Shown in pieces: positions 9,241 through 18,636 of a DNA stretch of 64,000 nt. The position numbers were made by a program, and so were the translations under genes. A model generated the notes under the pieces. The model searched no databases. It was not told the DNA's origin and was given only the letters and a program-made list of their open reading frames with translations. Numbering within the stretch: position 1 is the stretch's first letter; every line of letters starts with the position of its first letter. The DNA lies in the NCBI RefSeq assembly GCF_018333375.1, contig NZ_BORW01000012.1, positions 1 to 64,000 of the forward strand. Direction: 5' to 3'. This DNA is from Paenibacillus cookii (GTDB lineage: Bacteria > Bacillota > Bacilli > Paenibacillales > Paenibacillaceae).

Positions 9241-10791
9241 GTGATCAAAAAAATGCAGCTGCCGCTGCAAACATTGAATCTGGTGCTGGGGTTTATGGTA
9301 TGGGTCATCATCTCCGCGCTTCTGCCGTTCATCCGCGAGGATATATCCATTCCGGCGGACCAGCTTGCGATCCTGACGGCAATCCCGGTCGTTCTGGGTT
9401 CGATCCTGCGGATTCCGTTAGGGTATTACGCCAATGTGGTCGGGGCCAGGATCGTATTTATCGCAAGCTTTATCCTGCTGCTTTTCCCCGTCTATTTGAT
9501 TAGCGCGGCTTCGTCTTTTACCCGTCTGGTCATCGGGGGGCTTTTCCTCGGAATCGGAGGGGCCGTGTTTTCGGTCGGCGTTACCTCGCTGCCCAAATAT
9601 TACGCCAAAGAAAAGCTGGGGCTGGTCAACGGCATTTACGGGATGGGGAACATCGGCACGGCCGTCACCACGTTTGCCGCTCCCGTTATCGCCACGCAGA
9701 TCGGGTGGAGCAGCACGGTCCGGCTGTATTTGATTTTGCTGCTGTTGTTCGCCGTCCTGAACGTTTTTTTGGGCGACCGTAAAGAAGTAAAAATAAAAAC
9801 GCCGATCGTGGAGCAAATCCAAGGGGTCTACAAAAATGAAAAGCTGTGGTTTTTCTCCCTGTTTTATTTCATCACGTTCGGGTCGTTCGTAGCGTTTACG
9901 GTCTATCTGCCGAACTTTTTGGTGTCGCATTTCGAGCTCTCCAAAGTGGACGCAGGGATGCGTACGGCGGGTTTTATCGTCGTCGCCACCTGTTTGCGTC
10001 CCGTCGGCGGCTGGCTTGCGGATAAATTCAAACCGCTGTTTTTGCTCATGGCCGTTTTTGTCGGGCTGACGATCGCGGCGATTCTGCTTGCCTTCTCGCC
10101 CTCCATCGGTTTGTATACGGCCGGCTGCTTAACCATCGCCGTTGGGGCGGGTCTAGGGAACGGCATTATTTTCAAGCTGGTTCCGCTTTATTTCAACAAA
10201 CAGGCCGGCATCGTCAACGGGATCGTGTCCATGATGGGCGGCTTGGGCGGATTTTTCCCGCCGCTGATGCTTTCCTTCATCCATTCGGTGACGGGTCAAT
10301 ACTCCATCGGCTTCATGGCGCTTTCCCAGGTTGCTTTAGCCAGTCTGGTCATCGTGGTCTGGATGTATTACCAGGATAAACTGGCGGTATCCTCCGAGGT
10401 GTTTAACTCGACGGGCCAGGGCATCCTTGTGACGGACACGAAAGGGAAAATCCATGCCGTCAACCCGGCCTTCACGGAGCTTACGGGGTATACGGAGGAA
10501 GAGATCATCGGCAAAAATCCCAAGGTGCTCAAATCCGGCCGCCAATCCCGCGAATTTTACGACCGCATGTGGGCCGAAATCATGGAGCGGGGAAGCTGGC
10601 AGGGACAGATTTGGAACCGCCGGAAAAACGGCGAGGAGTATTTAGAGCTGTTAACCATTAACGCCGTAAAGGATGATGCGGGGGACGTGGTTCATTATGT
10701 AGGCACGTTTAGCGACATTACGCGCCAGCCTCCTCACGGCAATGTCCGGCGGGATGATCCCGCGCTGACGGGGTTGCCGCTGCAGGGGTAA
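9241..10791 (+). CDS. narK: NarK-type nitrate/nitrite MFS transporter fused to PAS domain
   Basis: Residues 1 to about 380 form a 12-helix major facilitator of the nitrate/nitrite porter family, next to the nar genes. Residues 386-496 are a PAS domain (GQGILVTDTKGKIHAVNPAF ... HYVGTFSDITRQ), which plain NarK lacks. The last 20 residues contain DDPALTGLP, close to the HDPLTGLPNR start of a GGDEF domain, then the frame ends. I chose GTG 9241 because AAGGTGAT sits just upstream; ATG 9190 would add 17 residues. The 516-residue protein is followed almost directly by moaA. The fusion is seen; a sensory role of the PAS domain is inferred. Confidence 0.85.
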   Translation: MIKKMQLPLQTLNLVLGFMVWVIISALLPFIREDISIPADQLAILTAIPVVLGSILRIPLGYYANVVGARIVFIASFILLLFPVYLISAASSFTRLVIGGLFLGIGGAVFSVGVTSLPKYYAKEKLGLVNGIYGMGNIGTAVTTFAAPVIATQIGWSSTVRLYLILLLLFAVLNVFLGDRKEVKIKTPIVEQIQGVYKNEKLWFFSLFYFITFGSFVAFTVYLPNFLVSHFELSKVDAGMRTAGFIVVATCLRPVGGWLADKFKPLFLLMAVFVGLTIAAILLAFSPSIGLYTAGCLTIAVGAGLGNGIIFKLVPLYFNKQAGIVNGIVSMMGGLGGFFPPLMLSFIHSVTGQYSIGFMALSQVALASLVIVVWMYYQDKLAVSSEVFNSTGQGILVTDTKGKIHAVNPAFTELTGYTEEEIIGKNPKVLKSGRQSREFYDRMWAEIMERGSWQGQIWNRRKNGEEYLELLTINAVKDDAGDVVHYVGTFSDITRQPPHGNVRRDDPALTGLPLQG

Positions 10792-10823
10792 TGACGGATA
10801 TGATTCGAGGGGGGCGGCTGCCC

Positions 10824-11840
10824 ATGGCGGCAAATATCATTCAAGACCGGCTTTCCAGGCCGATGCGGGACTTGCGGATTTCCGTGACGGATCGCTGCAA
10901 TTTTCGCTGCGCGTACTGCATGCCGAAGGACATTTTCGGGGACGATTATGCGTTCTTGCCAAAAGAAAGCCTGCTGTCATGGGACGAAATCGCGCGCCTC
11001 GCGGGCCTTTATGCCAAGCTTGGCGTGCGTAAAATCCGGTTGACCGGCGGCGAACCGCTCATGCGGCGCGGCCTCCCCGATCTGATCCGAATGCTGAAGG
11101 GCATTCCGGGCATCGAGGATATCGGCTGCACGACGAACGGACTCCTGCTTGGAAAGCAGGCGCAAAGTTTGTACGATGCGGGGCTTCGGCGCCTGAACGT
11201 CAGCCTGGATGCCCTGGACCCCGAGTTGTTCGGCGCCATGAACGGCCGCGGCATCCAGCCGGCCATCATCCTTCGCCATATCGAACAGGCCAGGGAGATC
11301 GGTTTTCAGGTCAAAGTCAATATGGTCGTGCAAAAGGGAGTGAACGACCGCGAGATCGTGCCGATGGCCGGATATTGCAAATCCGAGGGGATTACGCTGC
11401 GTTTCATCGAGTTTATGGACGTCGGCAACGAAAACGGATGGAACCTCGGGCGAGTCGTGACGAAGCGTGAAATTTTCGAACGGTTGGGCGGGGACGCAAC
11501 GTTGCAGCCGGTATGTCCCGACCATCCCGGGGAAGTGGCCCAGAGGTACCGTTATACAGACGGCCGGGCCGAGGTCGGCTTCATCTCCTCCGTCTCGGAA
11601 GCTTTTTGCTCCGCTTGTTCGCGGGTGAGGTTGTCTTCCGACGGGAACATGTACGCATGCCTTTTTGCTTCGGCCGGCTTCGACCTCCGCGCTCTGCTTC
11701 GCGCAGGCGCTTCGGACGACGAGCTGCTTGCAGCCATCATAAGCGTATGGGAGAAGCGGGAGGACAGGTATTCCGAAGAACGAACGGAGCACATGGCCTC
11801 TCATCGGAAGAAAATCGGGATGTCTTATATCGGGGGCTGA
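10824..11840 (+). CDS. moaA: GTP 3',8-cyclase, molybdenum cofactor synthesis
   Basis: Radical-SAM enzyme for the first step of molybdopterin synthesis, which NarG needs. The 338-residue protein shows the N-terminal radical-SAM cluster motif CNFRCAYC, the GGEPL SAM-binding motif, a second C-terminal cluster motif (FCSACSRVR ... ACLF) and the terminal Gly-Gly typical of MoaA. ATG 10824 has GAGGGGGG about nine bases upstream; another ATG at 10791 overlaps the narK stop and would add 11 residues. It is probably cotranscribed with narK and ywiC. Confidence 0.95.
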   Translation: MAANIIQDRLSRPMRDLRISVTDRCNFRCAYCMPKDIFGDDYAFLPKESLLSWDEIARLAGLYAKLGVRKIRLTGGEPLMRRGLPDLIRMLKGIPGIEDIGCTTNGLLLGKQAQSLYDAGLRRLNVSLDALDPELFGAMNGRGIQPAIILRHIEQAREIGFQVKVNMVVQKGVNDREIVPMAGYCKSEGITLRFIEFMDVGNENGWNLGRVVTKREIFERLGGDATLQPVCPDHPGEVAQRYRYTDGRAEVGFISSVSEAFCSACSRVRLSSDGNMYACLFASAGFDLRALLRAGASDDELLAAIISVWEKREDRYSEERTEHMASHRKKIGMSYIGG

Positions 11841-12572
11841 ATGAGGATGAAAAAAAGTCATATGGTCATTCCAAGGGAACATGGCGGCTGGGCTATGCTA
11901 AGCGTCCCTTTTCTCACCGGCATGTCTGCGGCCAAACCGACGCTCCTTCATCTCCCGCTGTTTTTGGCCTGGCTGCTGCTGTACATGGCGTCGTATCCGC
12001 TGCTGCAATCGCTGAAAAAGACGAGTAACCGCGGGAGATGGCTTTCCTGGGGGATCGGATATGCGGCGGCAGCGGCCATTTTTCTTGTTCCGCTTTTGAT
12101 ATGGAATCCCTGGCTGGCCGGTTTCGCCCCCGTGCTGATCGTCCTTGTGTTCGTGCCGGTATGGCATGTCCGACATAAAGCCGAGCGGGCGTTCGCCAAC
12201 GATATAAGCGCCATCTTGCTGTTCTGCACCGGCGGGGCGGCGGCTTACATGCTGGGCGGAGGGACCTGGGGCAGGGAACTGCTGGAGGTTATGCTCTATA
12301 ATTTTTTGTATTTTACGGGCACCGTATTTTTCGTTAAATCGGTTTTCCGGGAACGAAAAAATAAACGCTGGACGGTTTACTCGCATTTGTACCACGTCAT
12401 CGCGCTCCTGCTGCCGTTGTTCACCTTGAACCCGTGGATGTGCCTGGCGTTTCTTTACCCTTTGGCGAAGGCGCTGGTTTTTTCCGGCAAAACGGTAAAG
12501 CCGATGAAGGTCGGCATGATGGAGATCGCCGGATCCGTGCAATTTTTGGTTTTCTTTTTGATTTGGCTTTAA
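11841..12572 (+). CDS. ywiC: YwiC-like integral membrane protein
   Basis: A 243-residue protein with about seven or eight predicted membrane helices and the opening SHMVIPREHGGWAML that marks the YwiC family. Function is not known. In Bacillus subtilis ywiC lies in the narK-fnr-ywiC-narGHJI cluster, so its presence here next to narK and moaA supports a link to nitrate respiration. The start directly follows the moaA stop; an in-frame ATG at 11847 is an alternative. Confidence 0.85.
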   Translation: MRMKKSHMVIPREHGGWAMLSVPFLTGMSAAKPTLLHLPLFLAWLLLYMASYPLLQSLKKTSNRGRWLSWGIGYAAAAAIFLVPLLIWNPWLAGFAPVLIVLVFVPVWHVRHKAERAFANDISAILLFCTGGAAAYMLGGGTWGRELLEVMLYNFLYFTGTVFFVKSVFRERKNKRWTVYSHLYHVIALLLPLFTLNPWMCLAFLYPLAKALVFSGKTVKPMKVGMMEIAGSVQFLVFFLIWL

Positions 12573-12579
12573 ACGCGAG

Positions 12580-12621
12580 AAAAAGCGGCCCGAGGCAATT
12601 CATGCTTCGGGACCGCTTTTT
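12580..12621. terminator. Bidirectional terminator between ywiC and clpP
   Basis: AAAAAGCGGCCCGAGGCA pairs with TGCTTCGGGACCGCTTTTT with few mismatches. The A-run and T-run let it serve the convergent ywiC and clpP transcripts. Confidence 0.8.
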
Positions 12622-12641
12622 GCCTTATTGTTTTTTCGCGC

Positions 12642-13229
12642 TTAGGTCAGCGGCTGCGTAATGATTTTGTCTACCATCCCGTATTCGAGGGCTTCCTGGG
12701 CGGTAAGGAAGAAGTCGCGATCGGCGTCTTTATATATCTTTTCCAGCGGTTGGCCGGTTTTTTCGGCGATGAATTTGTTGACTTTTTCTCTCGTTTTAAG
12801 GATCCGGCGGGCGGAAATTTCGATGTCGCTGGCCTGCCCCTGTGCGCCTCCTAGCGGCTGATGCAGCATAAATTCGCTGTTCGGCAGGGCATACCGTTTG
12901 CCTTTGGCGCCGCCGAGGAACAGGAATGCGCCCATGGAAGCAGCCATGCCCATGCAAATCGTGCTTACCTGCGGCTTGATGTAATCCATCGTGTCGAGGA
13001 TCGCGAACCCGGATGTGATCGATCCGCCCGGGCTGTTGATGTACAGCGAAATTTCTTTGTCCGGATCGTCGGCGGCGAGGAACAGCAGCTGGGCGATGAT
13101 GCTGTTCGCCACTTGGTCGTTCACCTCGGAACCGAGGAAAATGATCCGGTCTTTCAGCAACCTGGAGTATATATCATACGAGCGTTCCCCAAGACGGGAT
13201 TGCTCGACGACGTAAGGAATCGTGTTCAT
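12642..13229 (-). CDS. clpP: ATP-dependent Clp protease proteolytic subunit
   Basis: Serine peptidase core of the Clp protease, working with ClpC/ClpX-type ATPases. The 195-residue protein has the full catalytic triad: Ser98 (GMAASMG), His123 (MLHQP) and Asp172. Length is normal. AAGGAGG lies eight bases before the start. It follows a sigma-factor gene by 45 bases on the same strand and may be cotranscribed with it. Many related species carry more than one ClpP, so this may not be the main copy. Confidence 0.94.
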   Translation of the reverse strand: MNTIPYVVEQSRLGERSYDIYSRLLKDRIIFLGSEVNDQVANSIIAQLLFLAADDPDKEISLYINSPGGSITSGFAILDTMDYIKPQVSTICMGMAASMGAFLFLGGAKGKRYALPNSEFMLHQPLGGAQGQASDIEISARRILKTREKVNKFIAEKTGQPLEKIYKDADRDFFLTAQEALEYGMVDKIITQPLT

Positions 13230-13274
13230 GCATGCAGCCTCCTTCGGGTATTCAAAATGAGCCTTGCGAAAGGG

Positions 13275-13943
13275 CTACGCCGCACGTAAACGAAGGGATA
13301 TGGGCCCGCTTCCGGATGGATGCGCACGCCGTTGCGCAGGTTCTGCTTGCTTGACCTTCCGCAGTTGGACGGCCAGCCGCTTAAGCAGCTCGGGCTGTTC
13401 CATGCGGATGGCAACGAGCAGCTGCCGCTGGAACCAATCCGCATCGACGGGCTCCCACTCCTGGGCGGAGGCGGGGGGTTCCGGAAGCTCTTCTCCGTTT
13501 ACATTGTGGCGCGCCCGATGCAAAAGCGATTTGACGGCCGTTTCGCTCGTTTCGAGCGCATCGGCAATATCGGACAACTTGTATTCGAAGACATCCTTCA
13601 GCACGAAAGCAAGCAGCTGCTTGGGCGTCAATCGCTCCATCAGCGTCTCGAGTCCGCTGAGCAAAAGCTCCAGCGGTTTGTCGGAGGACGGTTCGTCTAC
13701 GGACTGGCCCGTCGTTTCGCGCCCTTTTTTGCGCAGCTGGTCAATCCAGTGGTTGCGGGCGATCGTAGCCAACAGCGGGAAGCTAGGCGTTCGTTTGCCT
13801 GAAGGGTCCTTTTGGCAAAATCTCAGCGCCTTGAGCATGGAGTCGTGGGCCAAATCCTCGGCGTCCCAAGGATTGCCGGTCACGCTCAGGCAGAAGTGCT
13901 TCAGTTTCGGGTAAACGTCTTCCATTTCTTTATGGATTAACAT
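13275..13943 (-). CDS. ECF-type RNA polymerase sigma factor
   Basis: Sigma-70 family protein of 222 residues. Region 2 is at about 5-75 (NPWDAEDLAHDSMLKALRF, ATIARNHWIDQLRKKGRE) and region 4 at about 105-150 (TPKQLLAFVLKDVFEYKLSD, TSETAVKSLLHRARHN). A proline-rich, basic C-terminal tail of about 70 residues follows, longer than usual for ECF factors. ATG 13943 has AAGGAG ten bases upstream; an in-frame GTG at 13952 lies too close to that site. No anti-sigma gene is adjacent; clpP follows. The controlled genes cannot be read from the sequence. Confidence 0.82.
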   Translation of the reverse strand: MLIHKEMEDVYPKLKHFCLSVTGNPWDAEDLAHDSMLKALRFCQKDPSGKRTPSFPLLATIARNHWIDQLRKKGRETTGQSVDEPSSDKPLELLLSGLETLMERLTPKQLLAFVLKDVFEYKLSDIADALETSETAVKSLLHRARHNVNGEELPEPPASAQEWEPVDADWFQRQLLVAIRMEQPELLKRLAVQLRKVKQAEPAQRRAHPSGSGPISLRLRAA

Positions 13944-14249
13944 GTTAATCACTCTCCTTGAGAGGCCTCTACATAATAAACGTTTGGGATGGCGTTAAAG
14001 GATACGGGCGCGCAAAAAAATTTACGCAGCCTTTTTCCCATTATACCCGTTCGCGCATGAAATTCCTTCTTCATCAAAGAACGGCAGCCCGTTTCCTGGC
14101 AAACCGGAAGGGGCCTGAACAGAATGATCGGCCTCGTTCGCAAAAGGCATGGGCTTCATGGCCCGGCCCGACTTTGTGGGTTATTTCGGTGGACAGGGAC
14201 ATATGCTGTAAGGTAGGCAACCTCTTCTTCAAAGGAGGGATGGGCGAAC
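13944..14249. other. Intergenic region between divergent sigma gene and yunB
   Basis: About 300 bases without a supported gene. It must hold the promoters of both neighbours. TTATTT at 14181-14186 and CATATGCT at 14200-14207, 13 bases apart, loosely resemble a SigE (mother-cell) promoter, which would suit yunB. This match is weak. Confidence 0.3.
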
Positions 14250-15104
14250 ATGAGAAGAAGGGCGAGATGGCGAAGCAGAGGCGCCAATAAACCGCGCAGC
14301 AGACGGAAGGTATGGCTGATCGCCATATTGGTGTGCCTTATTCTTCTTCTGCAATTTTTTGCGTACGTGGAAAACCACATGAAACCCCCGATCATGCATC
14401 TGGCCAAAATCCGCATGAAGCAAATCGGAACGGACGCCATCAACGAAGCCGTCGCATCGCAGGTGGCCAAAGGGGAAAACGCGGAAGAGCTGATCGACTG
14501 GAAAATGGACTCCTCCGGCAAAGTATCCGGCTTTATGCTGAATTATGCCGAACATATGAAAATCACGTCGGAGACGTTCAAAGTCGTGCAAAATACGCTG
14601 CAAAACAAACATATGCTTTCCGAAAGCATCCCGCTGGGGCAGGCGCTGGGCAGCCCGATTCTTGCTTCCTTCGGCCCGAACGTTCCGATTCGCGTCGAAC
14701 CGCAGGGGGCCGTCAAAGTGGAGCTGAACACGAGGGAAAAAGACGCCGGCATCAACATGGTGCTGGTCGAGGTTTTCATCCATGTCACCGTGGAAGTGGC
14801 GGTCGTCATTCCGTTCGACATGGAGCCGGAGGTGATCGATACGGAAATTCCCGTTTCCTATCTGATGGTCGTCGGGGACGTGCCGATGTATTACTACAAC
14901 AGCCAGGGCCAACCCATCGGCAGCAACGGCGCCAATGCGCCGAACATCGCGCTGCCCGGCATTGCCGGCCAAGGGGCTTCATCCCACAAGAGCGGGTCCG
15001 GGGACCCAAGCGGGGGAGCGGCCGCGGTGCCGGGACGATCATCGACAGATTCCGGCGAAAACGCCGGGAACGCCGAGACCGGGGAAAGCCCGGCGCACAA
15101 ATAA
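14250..15104 (+). CDS. yunB: Sporulation protein YunB
   Basis: A 284-residue protein: basic N-terminus, one membrane helix (about 21-41, VWLIAILVCLILLLQFFAYV), then a conserved extracytoplasmic domain, and a Gly/Ser-rich low-complexity tail from about 215. This matches YunB, a mother-cell sporulation protein of unknown mechanism. AAAGGAGG lies 11 bases upstream. Its neighbour lytH faces it; in Bacillus subtilis yunA (lytH) and yunB are also adjacent, which supports both calls. The tail after the conserved core is likely disordered. Confidence 0.9.
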   Translation: MRRRARWRSRGANKPRSRRKVWLIAILVCLILLLQFFAYVENHMKPPIMHLAKIRMKQIGTDAINEAVASQVAKGENAEELIDWKMDSSGKVSGFMLNYAEHMKITSETFKVVQNTLQNKHMLSESIPLGQALGSPILASFGPNVPIRVEPQGAVKVELNTREKDAGINMVLVEVFIHVTVEVAVVIPFDMEPEVIDTEIPVSYLMVVGDVPMYYYNSQGQPIGSNGANAPNIALPGIAGQGASSHKSGSGDPSGGAAAVPGRSSTDSGENAGNAETGESPAHK

Positions 15105-15108
15105 AACA

Positions 15109-15162
15109 ATCCCCTCTCTGGCAAAGCAACCATGCCCGGCCTTGAAGAGGGGATCATTTTTT
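15109..15162. terminator. Terminator between convergent yunB and lytH
   Basis: AATCCCCTCT and AGAGGGGAT pair across a loop of about 28 bases, with a T-run at 15156-15162 and A-rich sequence on the other side. Confidence 0.65.
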
Positions 15163-15175
15163 GCGTGTCTTGAAT

Positions 15176-16261
15176 TTAACGGCCGGCTTTTCTTTTGGCC
15201 TTGATCGCCTTCCGTTCCTCCGCCTCCCAGTGGCGCAGCAACGGGTAGGGATCAAACGACCATTCGGCCAATCCGCTGTCGCGGTAAATGCCGTAATGGA
15301 GATGCGGCGGGAATTTGCCTTGGGTGCCCGGCTTGCCGTAACCGGAGCTGCCCACCCAGCCGATCGTTTGGCCGGGCGTGACGATGTCGCCCTGATTGAG
15401 GCTTTTCTCGAAGCCTTGCAAATGCGCGTAATAATGGTACCGGTTATCGAGGTCCCGAATGCCGATGCGCCAGCCCCCAAACGGGTTCCAGCCTTTCAGC
15501 TCCACGATGCCGTAGCAGGTGCTGCGGACGGGGGTTCCGTACGACGCGAAAATATCGGTTCCTTCATGGATGCGGTATCCGCCCCAGCTTCGCCCGCTGC
15601 CCCACGTGTCCCGGTACGAATACGAAGCCGAAACGGGGAGCGGAAAGGCATGTCCGGACAAATCGAGGGTTTGGAATTTTTCGTACAGCTTGGAAAACTG
15701 CAAAATGCGCTGCACCGACCGGCCGTTATGATAATACTCCCATAAGGCGATGCCAAAGTCGTCCTCGGATTGACCGTGCCGAAGAAGATAGGAGGCCATG
15801 CTGTAAAGCACGTCCATATCGTCGTTCATGTCGGCGCGTCCGTCGCCCGACCCGTCTTTGCCGTAGCCGTTGAAGATGCTGATGGAACGGGGGTTGCTGT
15901 CGTTCCGGTCGGGATTGAACATCCCGCTCCAGACCGGTTCGTTCATGTAAATGCCGGTCAGCCGTTTCGGGTGGCTGCGGTCTTTCGGATGGGCTTTGGT
16001 GAGCGTATGCTCGTACTGGTCGACCGCGGCGATCCGGTACCATGGAATCCGGGTGGTCGCCGCTATTTTATCGTAAAGCTTTTTTCGAGAGGCAAGTACG
16101 TCCTCCCGGCTCATCTTGTCCAAAGATTCGGCGGTTGTAGCGGATTCGGGATCGGGGCTCCCCAAAGCAGGACAAGCCGCGGTACCGAAAAGAATCGCTG
16201 CGGCGGTTGCGCTAATCAACAAGCGGCGCGCTTTTTTCGGCTTGAATTCGGATTTTTTCAT
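15176..16261 (-). CDS. lytH: Spore cortex peptidase of the M23 (LytM) family
   Basis: Exported M23 metallopeptidase of 361 residues. An N-terminal signal-like segment (about 12-33, RRLLISATAAAILFGTAA) is followed by a conserved middle region and a LytM domain at about 230-340 with the zinc motifs HEGTD and HLHYG. LytH of Bacillus subtilis trims peptide side chains in spore cortex; the pairing with yunB makes the same role likely. GCAGGAGG lies six bases before the ATG. A lipoprotein-type Cys is present in the signal region (GTAAC), so membrane anchoring is possible. Confidence 0.87.
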   Translation of the reverse strand: MKKSEFKPKKARRLLISATAAAILFGTAACPALGSPDPESATTAESLDKMSREDVLASRKKLYDKIAATTRIPWYRIAAVDQYEHTLTKAHPKDRSHPKRLTGIYMNEPVWSGMFNPDRNDSNPRSISIFNGYGKDGSGDGRADMNDDMDVLYSMASYLLRHGQSEDDFGIALWEYYHNGRSVQRILQFSKLYEKFQTLDLSGHAFPLPVSASYSYRDTWGSGRSWGGYRIHEGTDIFASYGTPVRSTCYGIVELKGWNPFGGWRIGIRDLDNRYHYYAHLQGFEKSLNQGDIVTPGQTIGWVGSSGYGKPGTQGKFPPHLHYGIYRDSGLAEWSFDPYPLLRHWEAEERKAIKAKRKAGR

Positions 16262-16386
16262 CGTTAACCTCCTGCTGGCAGCTTTTATCGAAGTTTCCGG
16301 ACGTAACGGTCATAAACTTAGATTGATACAAGGGAAGTCATTTTATCCCGGGTAGAGAAATGGAAGTATTTTGGGGTATTTCATGA

Positions 16387-16392
16387 TATAAT
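16387..16392 (+). promoter_or_regulatory. Possible -10 element of lipA
   Basis: TATAAT lies 48 bases before the lipA start codon. No convincing -35 is seen at 16-18 bases upstream, so this is only a partial match. Confidence 0.3.
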
Positions 16393-16439
16393 ATGGGGCA
16401 TGCAGCAGTAAAACCATGAAGCGAAAGAAGGTCAGATCA

Positions 16440-17321
16440 TTGCCTAAACAAACCGTCAAGGAACCAAAGCCGGACTGGATTCGCATCAAACTGACAACCG
16501 GTGACAATTATCAGGAAATCAAGAGCATGATGCGCTCGAAGACACTACATACCGTGTGTGAAGAAGCGCGTTGCCCTAACATATACGAATGCTGGGCGAA
16601 CCGCACGGCGACTTTTATGATTTTGGGCGATATTTGCACGCGCGCCTGCCGCTTTTGCGCGGTCAACACGGGAAAACCGACCGAGCTGGATCTGCAGGAG
16701 CCTGAGCGCGTTGCGGAAGCCGCCGAAAAAATGGGGCTGAAGCATTGCGTTGTCACAAGCGTTGCGCGGGACGATCTTTCCGACGGAGGCGCGATGATTT
16801 TTGCCGAAACGATTAAGGCTATCCGCAAACGCCTGCCGCTGTGCAGCGTCGAGGTCCTCATTCCCGACTTTATGGGGAACTGGGACGCGCTGAAGGTCGT
16901 GATGGATGCCAAACCGGATATTTTGAACCACAACATCGAAACCGTGGAGCGCATGTCGAACCGCGTCCGCGCGAAAGCGAAATATGAACGCTCATTGGAG
17001 CTGTTGAAAAAATCGAAGGAGCTGCAGCCGGATATTCCGACCAAATCGAGCATCATGCTCGGCGTAGGGGAAGAATGGGACGAGATCTTGCAGGCGATGG
17101 ACGATCTTCGCGCCGTAGACTGCGACATCATGACCATCGGCCAATATCTGCAGCCGTCGCCGCAGCATCTGAACGTCGTAAAATATTATCATCCCGACGA
17201 ATTTGCCAAGCTGAAGGAAGAAGGCATGAAGAGAGGCTTCAGCCACGTGGAATCCGGACCGCTCGTCCGCAGTTCCTACCATGCCCACGAGCAGGTCAAA
17301 TCGGCGGCAAGCCATAAATAA
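16440..17321 (+). CDS. lipA: Lipoyl synthase
   Basis: Radical-SAM enzyme that inserts two sulfurs into the octanoyl group on lipoyl domains of pyruvate and related dehydrogenases and GcvH. The 293-residue protein has the auxiliary cluster motif C-x4-C-x5-C ([12 protein letters not shown]) and the radical-SAM motif [11 protein letters not shown] 16440 has AGAAGG eight bases upstream and gives the N-terminus [13 protein letters not shown], which matches LipA family starts; ATG 16416 lacks a ribosome site. yutD follows 44 bases later. Confidence 0.96.
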   Translation: MPKQTVKEPKPDWIRIKLTTGDNYQEIKSMMRSKTLHTVCEEARCPNIYECWANRTATFMILGDICTRACRFCAVNTGKPTELDLQEPERVAEAAEKMGLKHCVVTSVARDDLSDGGAMIFAETIKAIRKRLPLCSVEVLIPDFMGNWDALKVVMDAKPDILNHNIETVERMSNRVRAKAKYERSLELLKKSKELQPDIPTKSSIMLGVGEEWDEILQAMDDLRAVDCDIMTIGQYLQPSPQHLNVVKYYHPDEFAKLKEEGMKRGFSHVESGPLVRSSYHAHEQVKSAASHK

Positions 17322-17365
17322 AATCAATTTATTCATTTGAGCAGTGGAAGGCAGGGGGAGCACAT

Positions 17366-17704
17366 TTGATTCTGATAGGCGGAAAAAGCTACGAGCTGCT
17401 GAAAGACCATAAAAACGGCTGGAACCCTGAAGCCTTTCGCGACCGTTACAGCGAAGTGCTGGACCGTTACGATTACATCGTCGGAGACTGGGGTTACAAC
17501 CAGCTGCGGTTGAAGGGATTTTACCGGGATAAGCATCCTAAAGCCACCAAAGACACCGCTTTTTCCGGCATGGTGGACTACATTAACGAATACTGCAATT
17601 TTGGATGTGCTTACTTCGTTCTGCAAAAGAACCGGGACGTTCAGCCGAAAGAGAAGGATAAAGATAAAGAAAAGCCCGAAAAAGCAAAAGGCGGTTCCCA
17701 ATAG
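17366..17704 (+). CDS. yutD: YutD family protein
   Basis: A 112-residue soluble protein with the YutD core (YDYIVGDWGYNQLRLKGFY, INEYCNFGCAYFVL) and a charged Lys/Glu-rich tail from about 90. Function is unknown. It follows lipA, as in other Bacillota (yutB is lipA in Bacillus subtilis). Start is TTG with GGGGGAG five bases upstream. The stop codon lies inside the hairpin of the following terminator. Confidence 0.88.
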   Translation: MILIGGKSYELLKDHKNGWNPEAFRDRYSEVLDRYDYIVGDWGYNQLRLKGFYRDKHPKATKDTAFSGMVDYINEYCNFGCAYFVLQKNRDVQPKEKDKDKEKPEKAKGGSQ

Positions 17705-17720
17705 GGAGCCGCTTTCGTTT
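17691..17720. terminator. Terminator overlapping the yutD stop
   Basis: GCGGTTCCC and GGGAGCCGC form a near-perfect stem with a 4-base loop, followed by TTTCGTTTT. It separates yutD from convergent nadK. Confidence 0.7.
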
Positions 17721-17763
17721 TGCCGAAATCCATGTATGAACGGCCCGCAGGCCGCGTTACATT

Positions 17764-18567
17764 TTAACCCAGGAAGGCCTCCCTGACGCGGTTCCAAAAC
17801 GGAAACGGGCGGTAACGGGCAAAGCTGACCTTTTCCTTCGCGACCTGGCAGCGCACCGAAATCAAATCGTCCACTTGAATGTTGATATGGTCGATCGTGA
17901 GCAGCAGCCGCTGTTCCTTTCGAGAAAAAATGTCGGTATGGTGGTGTTTCGGCAGCAGCAGGGGAGATCCCATCGTTCGGAACACGCGGTTGTTGATCGA
18001 CGCGATTTCCGCAATCTGCAGCGCCTCGATCGTCGGGTGCACCATCGCGCCGCCAAGGCTTTTGTTGTACGCGGTGCTGCCGGTCGGAGTCGAGATGCAT
18101 ATCCCGTCGCCGCGGAACATCTCAAAGGTCTGGTCATTGATGTCCACCTGGGCGACGACCGTGCCGTCCATGCCTTTCAGCGTAAACTCGTTTAAAGCGA
18201 TATAAGAAGTATTGCCCGATTTCCGGTGGATTTCCAGCTCAAGCAAAGGATATTTCACGATCCTCGGCCGGACCGAGCCGGAGTTGCTGGCGGAACTCAT
18301 CAGCTCGACGAGCTGCGGGAGCTCGTCTGCCTGCCAATCGGCGTAAAAGCCGAGATGGCCGGTATGGACGCCAACAAAAGCGATATCGGGAATATGGTCG
18401 ATAAACGTATGGAAAGCATGAAGCATCGTCCCGTCGCCGCCGATCGAAACGACGATCTCTGGGGATTCGGCATCGAGCCGAAAACCGTGCTTGGCCGCCA
18501 TCTTGTGGAACTGCTCACTTAAATCAACGGATAACTGATCACCGCGATCCAGAACATAATATCTCAA
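17764..18567 (-). CDS. nadK: NAD kinase
   Basis: ATP-dependent NAD kinase that makes NADP. The 267-residue protein shows the GGDGT motif (SIGGDGTML, about residues 41-49) and the second conserved block DGICISTPTGSTAYNKSLGG (about 153-172). Length fits the small Bacillota type. The start is TTG with AAAGGAG about ten bases upstream. ylbJ lies 70 bases upstream on the same strand. Confidence 0.94.
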   Translation of the reverse strand: MRYYVLDRGDQLSVDLSEQFHKMAAKHGFRLDAESPEIVVSIGGDGTMLHAFHTFIDHIPDIAFVGVHTGHLGFYADWQADELPQLVELMSSASNSGSVRPRIVKYPLLELEIHRKSGNTSYIALNEFTLKGMDGTVVAQVDINDQTFEMFRGDGICISTPTGSTAYNKSLGGAMVHPTIEALQIAEIASINNRVFRTMGSPLLLPKHHHTDIFSRKEQRLLLTIDHINIQVDDLISVRCQVAKEKVSFARYRPFPFWNRVREAFLG

Positions 18568-18636
18568 GAGAGTTAAGCTCCTTTATTTGGGGATATAAAG
18601 ATCATAAACAATATCGGAGCATAACACAACGTTATT

